Shown: positions 1 through 11,478, counted from the first letter of the stretch. The stretch: 64,000 bases of DNA from Microstegium vimineum (GCA_022036555.1 CM039124.1:55210456-55274455); one strand, 5' to 3'. The notes: generated by a model from the sequence alone, not told the origin. Program-made: numbers and translations.

Positions 1-388
1 ACCCGATCAAATCCAGGTTCATGGCCACCGGATCAGATAATACCGCTATATCAACAACACCAATTTATTATTCAATAGCAATCGAGTCATCGCAAAAACA
101 AAACAAAAAGTAGCCACGACGCACAGTAAGTAATGGTACAGGAAATAAGCAACTCAAAAGCATTAGGACAGGTCCAACAGAGGACGGACGGGCTACGTCC
201 GCCTACAATCTATCTCAGCTATGCTACTCATCTTCGATTGTCCCATAACTCACTGGCTTTGATAACTAAACACGATGCATTGATAGACACCCTCGGATGC
301 AGAGGACCATGATTCCTTATTGATTGGCGATGACGAATAGGTTCAACAACACAGCATACCAACAGTACTCCTAACCAAAGGAAGATTT
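1..388. other. 3' flank of the OB-fold gene
   Basis: This stretch lies downstream of the stop codon of the minus-strand OB-fold gene, so its right part is probably that gene's 3' UTR. I see no coding exon, RNA gene or clear repeat in it. Confidence 0.5.
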
Positions 389-1897
389 TCACTCCACCAC
401 GGTCACCAGCTCAAACTCAATTAAGGACATGTTGTTGTCCTCCTTGACTGTGAACTCAGCTGAGCTTTCAGCAGCTTTCACAATTCCCCACTTGTCCACT
501 GCAAGCCGCATTGAACCCTTGAACATGTCAATCTTTGCATTCCTCAGTTCAACAGTTGTTCCAGGCTTCATTACATCCACTGCACAAAAAACAAAGATTT
601 ATTGTTCTGATAGGTTGTTTGCTCTGATCTGATGGAGGTCAATTAGATCCAATCCCTTGGATTGGGATCAAATAAGAGCCATGATAAAAGTGAATAGCAC
701 GATGTTGCAACCACATCACAGCTATCAACGGCCTTCTTGACAAAACCATGTGTACCACATGCAGCAATTTTTCATTATTTCATTCTGACAAAACATTTTC
801 CTGTAGTTTGCCAATCCAATAAAAACACCATCTTCAGCAATCATTTCTACATTTACTTTTCAATATGCAACACAACACACAGAAGCACAAGGAACCAAAC
901 TCAAACATAAGAAAACTGAGTGCTTCAGTGAAGAGTGAATCGTGTACATGAAATTTGTCCCCTGATGCAAAGCCACATTATATTAGGCAAGCACAGTTAT
1001 ATCATGTAGGTATGTCAAGACTGACGATGATCACCAATGGTATAAACTAAATAGTCGCTAAGGAGATTCCAACTAGTGATATTTATAATAGGATGATAAC
1101 CAACAAATCTTTTAAAAAAAAATTGTATGCATGCCTGGAGACTGGAGTTGTAATGGTAATGATAAAGAACATGACATCTATCCTATCATTTCACTAAAAG
1201 AACAAAGGTACGAGTATGTAGGATTCTGATAATATGTAAATTCAGGCCAAGGAACCAGCAAGTTTGAGCAGATTAGAAGCAAGTTCGGACTAATATGGTT
1301 ACTGCTATCAGCAATTCAGCATAGGAAAATAGAACAGAACATGCAACAGATGATGAATTCAACTTACGTTAGTGCTGTTGATGTGTACCAGCAAACAAAG
1401 CTTATGAACTTTGGAAGCTAACTTAGCAAAATCTGACCAAAAGCATGGAAAGTTGAGATTGTACACAATGCAACAACATCAGACAGAACAGGAGACACTG
1501 AGATGAACAACCACAGGACTAGAAAGATAAGTACTAGTCGCACTTGCAAACAGTCATATGTTGTTAAAATTGACTGGATTAGTACTAGTTGCATACACAA
1601 ACAGTAATATGTTGTAAAATTAACGGTGTAAGGTATTGCCAGGGGATAGGGGATGTGGAAAAAATTAGGAGAACCTTGATCGTTTCTTGCAGTGAAGACA
1701 ATGATGCCGGTTTCATCGCCAACCAAGCACTCGGCAATCCTCATCTGCCTTCCCTGGGGCCCTCCATCGCGGCCTCTCTGGACGACCATCTTGGAGTCAA
1801 CAACCTTGACGATGAGGTTGTGGCCGTGGGTTCCAGGGCGCAGCTGATCGACCTTGGTGAAGGTTGGCTGCCTGCGAGCGCCAGAGTCTGCCGCCAT
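389..1897 (-). CDS. OB-fold single-stranded nucleic-acid-binding protein (At4g28440/SOSS-B-like)
   Basis: Two coding exons on the minus strand: 1897-1675 (74 codons plus one base, donor GT at 1674) and 579-389 (acceptor AG at 581-580), joining in phase to a 137-residue protein. The start context is MAADSGARRQPTF. The fold spans roughly residues 15-115: the region around KVDQLRPGTHGHNL, then the strand RIAECLVGDETGIIVF, then VDVMKPGTTVELRNAKIDMF and GSMRLAVDKWG, which is the pattern of the small plant OB-fold family related to SOSS-B/hSSB proteins. It has no signal peptide or membrane segment, so it is likely soluble and binds RNA or single-stranded DNA; the family annotation is general and the substrate is not known from sequence. 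The gene is divergent from RPS10 and shares an inverted duplicated leader with it. A leader intron is likely from 2169 to 1953. Confidence 0.88.
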
Positions 1898-1951
1898 TGT
1901 TCCCGTTGCTCTTTCTTCTTCCTATCACTCTCCTCCTCTTGGTTAGCCAAC

Positions 1952-2170
1952 CCTAGAACATAACATGAATATGAATGAAAAAAAAAACAGCAACCTTAGT
2001 TAAGAGTCTGATGCGTCTGGACGGATCAGGGGCGGATCCGGTAGTACACCTAATAATTTTTGCAAAAACTTCGAAGGTAGGAGGCTTGTCAAATAGCTAA
2101 ATAGCTTTAGGTTAGGGTTTCGGTGCTCAGTTTGAAGGGAAGGAAAGGGAAGAGAAGGGGTGGGAGTACC
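1952..2170 (-). other. Predicted 5' UTR intron region of the OB-fold gene
   Basis: On the minus strand a GGGTAC donor lies at 2170-2165 and a pyrimidine-rich tract ending in TTCTAG lies just before position 1952, 55 bases upstream of the start codon. The donor aligns with the known-type leader donor of RPS10 in the inverted copy. A telo-box (AAACCCTAA on the minus strand, 2112-2120), common in translation and ribosomal protein genes, falls inside this intron. No transcript evidence is available. Confidence 0.55.
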
Positions 2171-2700
2171 CGTGGGTGCTCGTCGCCGGCGAAGATACCA
2201 ACTAAAGCCTCAGCACCCAGACGGTGGAAGCGGCGGCGGCGGCGGCGGCGGCCGAGAGCGAGAGGGGGCGAGAGAGGCAGACAGACGCACGAGTAGGGAC
2301 GCAGCGGACGGGAAGGTGAAGACACGTTATGCAGCGACGGAGAAAAAAAAAAGAGCGCACCCGCATGGGCCTTCTTCTGCTGGGCCGTTTTTTTCACAAT
2401 TTCTTTCGAAACTTCTGTTTTCTTTAGCCCGTGCGGCGGGTGGGCTCCCTCAGCCCAACAGCCTGTGCGGCAGTAGGCTATCGCCGCCGCTGTTCTCTCC
2501 GCGTTCTCTCTCTCTCTGCGCCGACTCTAGACTCTCTCTCGGCACAAGGCTGCTTCCGCCGCCGCCCTACGGGTGCCCAGATCTTCGTCCGGCCCTTCTC
2601 CGGCAACGAGCAGCTACCAGGTATGCCCACCCTTCTCTTCCCTTCTTGTTGTGCGAAACGGAGCACCCAAAGGCTAACCTAAGCTATTTGGCTATTTGTA
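2089..2700. repeat. Inverted duplication of leader exon and intron start
   Basis: Positions 2089-2240 read forward match positions 2700-2545 read in reverse complement. Shared landmarks in order from the outside are CAAATAGC.AAATAGCTT, AGGTTAG, GGTGCTC.GTTT, GGGAAGAGAAGGG, a splice donor (2169 on the minus strand; 2621 on the plus strand), GTTGCCGG/GTCGCCGG, GGGCACCC/CAGCACCC and a GGCGGC run. The arms are clearly homologous but have indels, so the duplication is not recent. Each arm supplies the untranslated first exon of one of the two divergent genes. Confidence 0.8.
2240..2545. promoter_or_regulatory. Bidirectional promoter between the OB-fold gene and RPS10
   Basis: This is the spacer between the two inverted leader copies, so transcription in both directions must start in or beside it. 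It is GC-rich, with GGC trinucleotide and CT-rich tracts (CTCTCTCTCTCTG at 2507-2519) and no convincing TATA box, as is usual for plant housekeeping and ribosomal protein genes. The exact start sites cannot be read from sequence. Confidence 0.55.
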
Positions 2701-3872
2701 ATGGGATCTGTTCTAATTGCAAGTGTATTACCTATACTATGCCTTCAAAAAAAATAGCACTCATGTCCTTTACTGGGTGCACCGGCCCTGCACCCATGTC
2801 TTGTAATTGATCTGTTCCTGCTTGGGAGGAACTGTTCACACTTGTTCATTAGCATGGGATGATTATTAAATTTCCTGGCTTCTTGAGATACACTTGATAC
2901 TTGAGTTGCAGCATTGTTCCTCAGTACATTTCAGAAGGCAATATATGATTTGCTTTTACCAAACTCTCAGCTTTGCTTGAATATATCTCGATTGCTTAAT
3001 GATTTGTTCAATTAACCCTTTGGGGCAAATAATATGTTTGATGAACTTGTATGGAATGTTACTCTGCAAAATTTTGACGTGATGAAGCTAGCTCCATTGG
3101 CTGCTGGGCGCTAGCCATGCTGCTGCAATTCTTTGTGCAATTAAAGTTGCTGGTCTTTACTTCACGATATTAACCTTTTTAAGACTAATGATGCCAGACA
3201 TATTTCTTCTGTTCTTTAGTCTTTAATAATTTGCAACAGATCATCTCTATCTGTCAACATGTTATCTTTTCTCACGTGTTCATTTACGCCCTCCCAAAAT
3301 GAATAAAAAAAGAGAAGATAAAATAGTCTTGTATTGTAGCTTTATTGCTGGTCACCTCTATATCAACTAAAGCCATGTACCCTTGTTACTTTTATCACCA
3401 TGCATATGTAGATCATCATTTGTCTACCATGAGCCTGACACTCCAATTTAGAAGGAAAAAGAAGGATCATTTCAGTTTTTTTTTTTTTTTTTGTCTTTCT
3501 GTTTTTCATAGTCGAAAGGTTTTAACGGGGCCCATTAAGTGTTGTGGATGCAAAACATGTGCTAAGTAGCCCTATGGGCACAGTCCAGGAAATCTGTTTG
3601 TCATGGTGTGTCTGAGCATCATTCTTTACATTAATGGATATGCTACTGTCCAAGCACTGAAGTACTGAACCTTTTACTATAAGTACTCACTGTATATATG
3701 TTCCTTTCCCTGTGATTCTGCTACCCTATTTGTGATGAATATTATGTTCAAGCATCATAAATTTATTGCCCATGTCACAGCAAGGTTAATTTTCTAAATT
3801 GCTTCAGATTTTGTTTACTGTTGTCTGTGTTACTTGATGGTTACATGACAGTGCTAATTTTTACCATCTCCA
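2621..3872 (+). other. 5' UTR intron of RPS10
   Basis: A CAG|GTATG donor at 2621 follows a short GC-rich leader exon, and a CTCCAG acceptor ends near 3873 (an alternative AG lies at 3880 and another at 3918). The whole coding region lies downstream in one exon. The intron is AT-rich with a T run at 3478-3492 and holds no coding signal. Confidence 0.6.
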
Positions 3873-3922
3873 GGTGTCAGGGTGTTTGTAAACAGTGAAA
3901 AGTTCTGTTTTGCTGTAGAGTC

Positions 3923-4252
3923 ATGTCTGCAAAGATACGTGTGGTGATGAAGTCTTTTATGAGCCAAAGCAACCAGGTCTCAGGGCTTCTGCCATTCACA
4001 AAGAAGATTGGACTACCTGAATCACGGGCCTTGTACACCGTGTTGCGATCACCTCATATTGATAAGAAGTCCAGGGAACAATTCTCAATGCATGTCAAGA
4101 AACAGTTTGTGGAACAGACAGCCAAAACACACGAGCTTCACAAGAAGTTCTTCTGGTTAAAACGCCTGCGTATACCAGGGGCTCAGTATGAAGTCCAAAT
4201 TTTTTTCAAGACACGTCTGGATATGGCAAGCCTAAGGTCTCAAGCTCCTTGA
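3923..4252 (+). CDS. RPS10: Mitochondrial ribosomal protein S10 (uS10m), nuclear copy
   Basis: A single uninterrupted reading frame of 109 residues beginning MSAKIRVVMKSFM. It carries the S10 family block TVLRSPHIDKKSREQF and the ending FFWLKRLRIPGAQYEVQ, which are the plant mitochondrial S10 signatures. It is a component of the head of the mitochondrial small ribosomal subunit. The length equals that of the mitochondrially encoded protein: there is no added N-terminal presequence, so import must use internal or N-terminal mature residues. The gene has only a separate untranslated leader exon and a long leader intron. This fits the known transfer of rps10 from mitochondrion to nucleus in cereals, where, as I recall for rice, a 5' UTR was acquired instead of a presequence. 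The last residues (MASLRSQAP) look less conserved. Confidence 0.93.
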   Translation: MSAKIRVVMKSFMSQSNQVSGLLPFTKKIGLPESRALYTVLRSPHIDKKSREQFSMHVKKQFVEQTAKTHELHKKFFWLKRLRIPGAQYEVQIFFKTRLDMASLRSQAP

Positions 4253-5936
4253 TGACTCCCAGATCTTTCTTATCCTCCCGAAAGTTTGAAGTGCTGAGAC
4301 TGGTACTCAGAACTTGTATCCATCAAAATTTCATATGGAGACATGCTTATTTTGATGACTTTTGAAAAATGTAGCTGCTAATTATTCATTACCTTCAGAG
4401 ATAAAAAAAACGATGAAAATGTAGCATGATATGGCTTGATTCACAAAACTTTGTGTTGTACTGCTTCCAATGCAGTTTTAGCAGTCGTCATGATCCAATC
4501 GCTTTTTAATTCATACGATAATGTTTTATTTTGATCTGTTCCATTTGTAGACAAATACTTAAGCATTCCCCTTACAATGAGCCAAAGAAAAAGTCATGTG
4601 TCCACCAAGAAGCTGCTTGTATCTTCATCTTCTTGGATTCCATGCCATGACATTGACAGTATATATGGTATTATTAAGGAAAACAATATTCGGCACACAA
4701 AGGATGAGTTCAAACAAAGCGATCTCTAAAAAACAGAAATACAACCAAGCTTTTCTGGTTGTCTTCCTTTGATCGTTTGCTGTCCGTTGGAGCGTGAATA
4801 CTGTACCAAGAAGGCAGTAAGGAGGAACGGCTTGAATATTGTACTAAAATACTGACTGCCGCCAAAACTGAGGGTTTGAAGTTAGATAACCAGACCTTAC
4901 CGCAGAACAAATTGAAAGAAAAGGCGAAGTTCTCACCAATGTCAAAGTTGTGGCAATAAAAATTTAGCCGATTGTTTCCTATAATTGACACATCTGATAT
5001 CTAAATTCTAGGGGTATGTTAACCAAGAAATTTAGCGGAACCTAGTCTCACTAGCTCTCTATCGGCACCAAAACAGACACCATCGAGGTAGAGGCTAGAC
5101 AAACCTTAATCCAAAGCAACAGTGTCACCACCACCTCTCTAATGCCGCAAGGGAACCAAAACCTAGAGGATAACAACTCTTTTCATCTCTTTTATTTAGC
5201 AAGACAATAAAAACAAAAAGGAGCGTTTGTCTTCCGAAACGAGAAAATGGAGTTGGCATAGACGCTAGTTACGTGGCGTTTCTTATACAGTATTATTCAA
5301 GATAAAAGAGTTAATGGATAGAGTATCTATCTATCTACACTATTTTGAAGGCTTATGTTTTTAAAAAAAATGAGGTGCAACGGACCTACTCAAGCCCTAG
5401 AAGCATCAAGCATGATTTACAACCTACCCGCGAGTGGTGGCTTGAGCAAGCATCGATTGAATTAGAAGAGACACCTGTATGGGCTCATGGGATGAAGCCA
5501 TTGTTCGGCTTCTTTTGTGGAAGAGTCACTCGGCACGCAAGAGTACAAAAACTAGCATCAAGCCAGTTGCTAGGATCAGAGCCCTCAAAATGCCGCCCGT
5601 GCATCAACACAAAAAAACGCACACAAGGCTTTCAAGTGAAAAAAAAAATGAGTTCATAAAACAGGTCATTTGTCAATTTCGTAAGCAGATGACTCGATTG
5701 AACAAATCGTACGTCTGTATTTCAATAAATTATTGGTTGCAGCAAAAATGCTACCAACCAGCTAGTACAGCATCAAGTGAACATCGAAGAATGATCGCAT
5801 GCGGCTGCGGGTCACCGAAAAAGCTTGCACATGATCCCTATGCAGGTGAAGTAGACCTCGAGCTCCGAAAGGTCATTTAGAGAGTTCAACAAAATTCTAT
5901 TGTCCATTCTACTCCACCGAATCTGATTCAGTTTGT
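4253..5936. other. Intergenic stretch between RPS10 and DHS 3' ends
   Basis: The first few hundred bases are the RPS10 3' UTR. The rest separates two converging genes. Reading frames at 5345-5659 and 5479-5880 give no recognisable protein. I see no clean terminal inverted repeats or RNA gene here; a decayed transposon fragment around 5040-5880 is possible but not shown. Confidence 0.4.
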
Positions 5937-8900
5937 TCATTTGGAGTTATTAACCTTACGTGCAAATGTTGCTGCAACAACAAGCGGGAAAGCGATACTT
6001 GCATCGCAGTGCACCTGCATTTCCAGATTTTTCAAACAATAGATTAGATTGATTAGACTAATATATGATCCCAATATGCTGATTTCTAATTGATATCTTC
6101 TATTAGCAGAAAAGGCACAATTAAACAATCAGATAATAATTTGTAACCCATTATTACAATTATTAAAGAAAAGTACGATGGTGCATGTTTCAAGCCCAAA
6201 ACGCAACGTTTTAACATTCTGTCAGTGCAAAAGTTGTCCACAGTGACAGAAGGAAATTAGGATGTTTTAGAAATTAAGAAACAGCATTGAATATACTTTT
6301 CGGTTATTTTGATACCTCGTTACAAGACAAATCAACAACAAGAGTTTGCGTGCAGCATGATGTTTATCAAAGTAAGTTTAACTAATTATGTGAAACATAA
6401 GAAACAGCGTCTGAAGCTCCGTAAAGGAACATATACCTTTACAGGTTTTGCTGAACCCTTGATCTTTCCCCATGAGACTGCTTCATCAGGGTTTGCTCCA
6501 GAATCGCTACCATCAAACTCTTGAGCCGTGTTAATATAGACAGCATAATCTGCACCATTGCGGAACATATTGGCATTGCATATATGATGCTTTGGAAGGC
6601 CTCCACCAAGAACTATAATCCCTGTCTTCCTTGGTGTTGCATGGATGGCTTCCCCATTCATCAGCCGTATATCTGTAAAGATTGCAAGCTCAATGTTGCA
6701 TAAGAATTAAGAAAGCAAAGGCAAGGACACAGGAGTGAATCATACCTTGTACAATGTCAATAATAAAGCCAGGATTACGAACTGCATGACAGAACAGCAT
6801 GTCTCCAAGTGATCCATCAGTCAATGCTGGGCAGTATACAGGAATGTTATTCTGGTCAAGAACTGATGAGTTAGTACGGTGTGACTATTGTCTTGAGATG
6901 TAAATCAACAAAGTAGCTCATGAAATTAAGAACTTCAGATGAAACGCACAAACTTAGATGCAAAAGATATTCTACCTGGAACAGGGAAGGGTAAGCCAGA
7001 GTTTATTCTAACATTAAGAGTAATAGCTACTTTATACTGCTTACATCTACTAAGAGATGCAAAAGATATTCTACCTGGAACAGGGAAGGGTAAGCCATAG
7101 TTTATTCTAACATTAAGAGTAATAGCTACTTTATACTGCTTACATCTACTAAGATCTAAATGATTCCCAAAACAAAAAGGCTCAAATACACATATCAGGT
7201 ATGCAAACACACTGCATTAATCAACAAGATGGGAAGGTTCGAATCAGGAAAAGCAACTATTTGAAGAAAATACATGACTCCTGGGTCAGTGAAAAATAGA
7301 TCCCACGGTAAAGATACAATAACTCATTCGCAGAACTCAACATAACATTTATTACTTTTCACATCCCCACCCCACTCACACACCCATAAAGGAAATAAAA
7401 GAACACCATATACACAAATAAAAGAGGAACAAGAACTTCGTATCTCGTTGTTTACCAAAAGAAATCAATGCATAATTCATGAATAGAATCAGAACACTCC
7501 CATTTCTGAAGTTATTTTGATACTTCCTAAGAATACACAGCTACATGTTACCTTGTATGCCCAATAAAGATAGGAACTTTCATCATTTATTTCTTTGCCA
7601 AGACGAGCTATCACCTTTGACGGTGTCCAAACATTCTGCAAGGAACAATAAATTGATCCATGACAAAGACATAAAATATGGTTCACTTCTAGTTTCCAGA
7701 AAACACAAGATCAATTACTGATACACCAGAGCTGGCAGGTGGTCTATTACAAAACATTATTGATGTGGAAAATGCAGGCTGCTCCTGAGTTAAAACATCA
7801 AATATCCAGTAAGGTGTAACCTTCTCTGTATTGATATTCAGCAACTTCTGCCGAAACTAATAGCTCATACTTCAAACATTTGGTTTGGCAAGATCTCACT
7901 TGTCTGGCTGTTCAAGTTCATATGCATATTGCTAAAAAGAGAAAAAAAGAAGGTCATCACTCATCACTCTAAAGTCCAGAAAAAGTATAACATCGATAAA
8001 AAAAGAAGCTATGCAAGAAAGGTCAAGCAAATGCCAATAGATTTCCATTTTTTAGTATATTAAGTGCGACATACTAACATGCTACACAAATATCTTTTAA
8101 AGAACTTTTGGATCCAGATCATAGATCAGTTCCATCTTCCATGTTAGGCTTTTCTTTCCTGCTTCTTAGTGTCTCAGACAGTAGCAAAATCTACAGCCCT
8201 CTGCAAGAAACATTTTACAGCTTGCAAAAAAAAGCATGTTCGTATTACACTTCTAGTATCTAATAGCCATTGTATATGACAAATGAAAGCCATCGTTAGC
8301 AGGTACCTTTGTTTCAGCCAGAAGAAATATTATATAGCTTTGACCCAGCAGGAATGCTTACCTCAGTAGATTGTTCCAGTAGCATCTGGTCAAAGAGTGG
8401 CATGATCCAGTTCTCAAATTTGCAGTAGTTATCATTGGGCACCAACAGATTTCCTATCCGGTTCAATCCTTTTGACCGCAGTAGTACTCCAGGTAAAGAA
8501 AAATCACCTCTGTAAGTTGGTGCAAGGCATTTAATGAGATCCTCCTCTATACCCCCAGCACTTGTAACAATAACATCCACCTAAGAGCATAAATTTTCTT
8601 AAGTTAGTGACATTAGAACACTAGATCTCAATGCATCTGGAAATGTTAGGAACAGATATGACTAGGCATGCTTCAAGCAGACCATTTCACAAAGGGACAT
8701 CAAAAGTTACTTTCAATCGAAATTTGCACTTGCAAAACAGAGTTGGAGGATTTACCATGTGATGCTGAGCTAGAAAACGGATTATATCCCGGATGCCAGA
8801 AGACACGAGGTTTGAAGTGAAGCCCAGAAATATTTTGCACTTCACAGATTCTCTATACTTAGGGTCAAGTTCAGCTTCATCACAATCCTCACTGGGCTTC

Positions 8901-9769
8901 TCATGCGACAACCTCCAATCTAACTTTAGTTCAGCCAAGCATAGCAAATATCAGAACCTTGGAAACGATAGTAGTGAATTCGACAAAGCTGAAAATGAAT
9001 AAGTATGCTGAGGCAATATTGTAAGAGCAAAGGTATTTTTGTGATGTACAGTAGGTAGTTCTACCTTAAACCAAAGGTAAGTCCAACTGCAAATGTTTAC
9101 TTGAGAGCAATACACAATAAAAGCAGAAACTTCCCCTAGCAATTTTATGTCTGTTTGCTCCATTTAGTTGAAAACTTTAACCCACATAAGAGCTGCCAAC
9201 GCCTGAAGGTCTGTACTAGTATACTTGGGTCCTTTCGCTGTTAATGCATATTCAAATATATCTACATCACTGAACTACTGAAGTTGTAAGAGCTGGTCAG
9301 CTGGACATCTATCAGCTTGACGATGTTCACAACTTACCCTCCGTGCATTCCAGAATAACGTTCAGGCGTCTAAACATTAATTTGCTGTGATTCAACAGAA
9401 AACACACTACAATAGGCTTCACATCGCACAAAATCAATTAAACCTATCTTCTTCGCTAGGTTGCTACAGCTAACCCCCAAGCGCAAGCTCGCCCTCCGGA
9501 CGAAACCAGCAGCGTAGCGGCCAACGTACCATCTGATTGACGACGTCGATGGCGTCACCGAGGTTGGATGCCTGGAACCCCGTGCTCGCAAGCGATGCGA
9601 GCAGCCCCTCGAGTCCGAGGCCCGGGTCGTTGAAGTCGGCGCCGGCGATCCTCGTGAACCGCGACTCGTCGAGCGACTCCGACGGCTTTAGCACGATGGA
9701 GCGCACGCCCTCAAGCGCGTCCACGTCGCGGACCACGCCGCCGCCCCCGCTGCCTCCCGCGCCGGCCAT
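5937..9769 (-). CDS. DHS: Deoxyhypusine synthase
   Basis: Seven exons on the minus strand: 9769-9530, 8923-8756, 8580-8362, 7635-7552, 6851-6746, 6672-6437 and 6014-5937. All junctions are GT-AG and in phase, giving 376 residues, the usual length for the family. The enzyme uses NAD and spermidine to transfer an aminobutyl group to one lysine of eIF5A, the first step of hypusine formation, in the cytosol. Visible signatures include TGFQASNLGDAIDVVNQM, TSNLVSSGIRD (nucleotide site), TSAGGIEEDLIKCLAPTY, LGGGLPKHHICNAN (spermidine site) and DEAVSWGKI with the catalytic lysine at about residue 342. I chose the start at 9769 because cereal enzymes begin with MAGA; an in-frame ATG 63 bases upstream (9832) would add 21 weak residues. 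The fourth intron contains a 99-bp tandem duplication. All key residues are present, so the gene looks intact. Confidence 0.95.
6956..7153. repeat. 99-bp tandem duplication in a DHS intron
   Basis: Two head-to-tail copies, 6956-7054 and 7055-7153, differ at only a few positions. They lie in the fourth intron of the deoxyhypusine synthase gene and do not touch splice sites. Confidence 0.9.
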
Positions 9770-9839
9770 CCTTGGAGTCTGGAGCCCGGAACCGCCGCCG
9801 CGGCTGCCGTGAGACAGCAGCCTCGCTTTCACTTCGCTT

Positions 9840-10144
9840 TCCGCACAAAAGCGGAAGAATCAGGTTCCGCGCGGGCCGCTCGGCTGGAATTTTCCTTTCC
9901 TCTATACTTTAATGTGGTGGTCGGCCCATTGGCGTTTGGTTTGAAGACCTCCTGAGATTTTGGGTCGGCCCATTGGCGTTAGGCTTGATGAAACTGCAGT
10001 GGAAAGCCTAGCAAACTCACTCGTCAATCTGGCCCTAGCGGCTTTAGCGAGCAGCGCCCGTCTACGACGGCTTCCGATGTCCGAGAGCGGCCGTGTCGCA
10101 CACGTCTCTTCCAGTTCCAGTACAGGTCAAGGGCTCGAGGCGCG
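9840..10144. other. DHS upstream region with a 44-bp spaced direct repeat
   Basis: This is the presumed promoter side of the minus-strand DHS gene. The 16-mer TCGGCCCATTGGCGTT occurs at 9921 and again at 9965. No TATA box is convincing. The sequence ends at the left arm of the inverted-repeat element. Confidence 0.45.
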
Positions 10145-11478
10145 ACGGGTGACTTTCTCTATGCCCGATGCCATCCATTTAGGATCCAACGGTGGCTGTC
10201 GATCTTAGCTTTCCAGCTCCCAGTCCGCCCAGCCCAAACGTGAAAAGCAGCCCAAGCAAGGCCCACTTCGTGGCCGAGAGACGACCATGGATTCTAATGA
10301 TTTCAGTACATGCATTTAAGTGCAGAACTAAAATATTTTTAACAGTTCCAGTCTAATAAATAAATTCCATCAATCATCAGCACTACAACATATAAGTTTG
10401 CCTTTCGCCAGAGAACTATGAAGGCTAAAAAAACCAAATTAAGAACTATAAAATTCAAACACAATTTTGTATGACAAGATGATTTTAAATAAAAAAGTTA
10501 TCAACTACAATGTTTCATAACTTTTCAAGATATCCAATGTTTATTTTTGTTTCTTTTCGATCCAAGCTAGTTTAAAATTTTCAATTTTTTTTAAAAATTT
10601 AAACGTAGTTTTGCATGACAAGATGATTTCAAATAAAAAAGTTGTAAACTATAATGTTTTATAAATTTTTGAGATCTATAAAGTTTATTTTGGTTATTTT
10701 TTTATCTGAGGTCATTTGAAAATTTTGAATTTTAAAAATTTGAAATTTAAAAAGCAGACAAGATGATTTCAAATCAAAAGGTTGCCACCTACAAAAATTC
10801 ATAACTTTTCAAGATCTACAAAGTTTATTTTGGCTATTTTTTTTATCCGAGGACATTTGGAATTTTTTATTTTTTAATTTTTGAAATTTAAACCCAGACA
10901 AGATGCCCTGAAATTTAACATGATTTCATGCAACACTAATGTATCATCAACTAGTTGTTAATTTTATATTTTGTTATTTGTCTTTGTCTTATAACATATT
11001 AAATTTTTGTCTTTGTCCTCCTATAGAAATAATTATAATTATTAAATTGTCTTTGTGCCAACATATATAAGATTTTGTAAGGTTTGTAGTTTTGTCTAAC
11101 ATATTGTTTATTTCTAGAACCAAAAATTACAGACCGTGTGTACATAAATTGCAACAAACTAAAACGACAATTGTAGTATAAAATATATATAATAACTGTC
11201 GACTGAAATAAAACTAAAATTTAGACACCTGAAATTTAGTAAATCCCATTTTTCGCACCTAACTAGCCTCCGACGGCAAAATATTGATGATCGTCCCTCG
11301 GCCACGTAATGGGCCTTGCTTGTGCTGGTTTTCACGTTTGGGCTAGGCCGGATGGGAGTTGGAAAGCTGAGATGTGCAGCCACCGTTAGATCCTAGATGG
11401 ACGGCATCGGGAAGCTGAGATCGACAGCCACCGTTGGATCCTAAATGGACGGCATCGGGCATAGAGAAAGTCACCCGT
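10145..11478. mobile_element. Long inverted-repeat element with internal degenerate minisatellite
   Basis: The left arm 10145-10288 and the right arm 11288-11478 are reverse complements, both beginning ACGGGTGACTTTCTC at the outer end and sharing GCCACGTTGGATCC-type blocks and CCCAAACGTGAAAA. The right arm is longer because a 48-bp unit (starting AAGCTGAGAT at 11364 and 11412) is duplicated. The core is AT-rich and holds at least three diverged copies (from about 10478, 10618 and 10758) of a roughly 140-bp unit containing CAAGATGATTTCAAAT. No transposase is present and I could not find a matching target duplication. A non-autonomous Mutator- or CACTA-like foldback element is the best guess. 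Confidence 0.65.
10905..11265. repeat. Dispersed repeat, copy A
   Basis: This 360-bp AT-rich stretch, inside the inverted-repeat element, is matched along its length by 33190-33535. Shared landmarks in order are CCTGAAATTTAA, GCAACACTAAT/GACAACACTAAT, ATTGTCTTTGTGCCAACATAT, TTGTAGTTTTGTCTAA, TTACAGAC and CACCTGAAATTTAG. Both copies begin and end with CCTGAAATTTA. Confidence 0.75.

Noticed and set aside
2160..2810. 216-codon plus-strand frame across the bidirectional promoter
   Set aside because: Low-complexity Gly/Arg/Pro composition, crosses a clear splice donor and the inverted duplication; explained by GC-rich leader sequence.
7225..7250. GGTTCGAATC resembling a tRNA T-arm
   Set aside because: No A box, D arm or acceptor pairing upstream; chance match in an intron.
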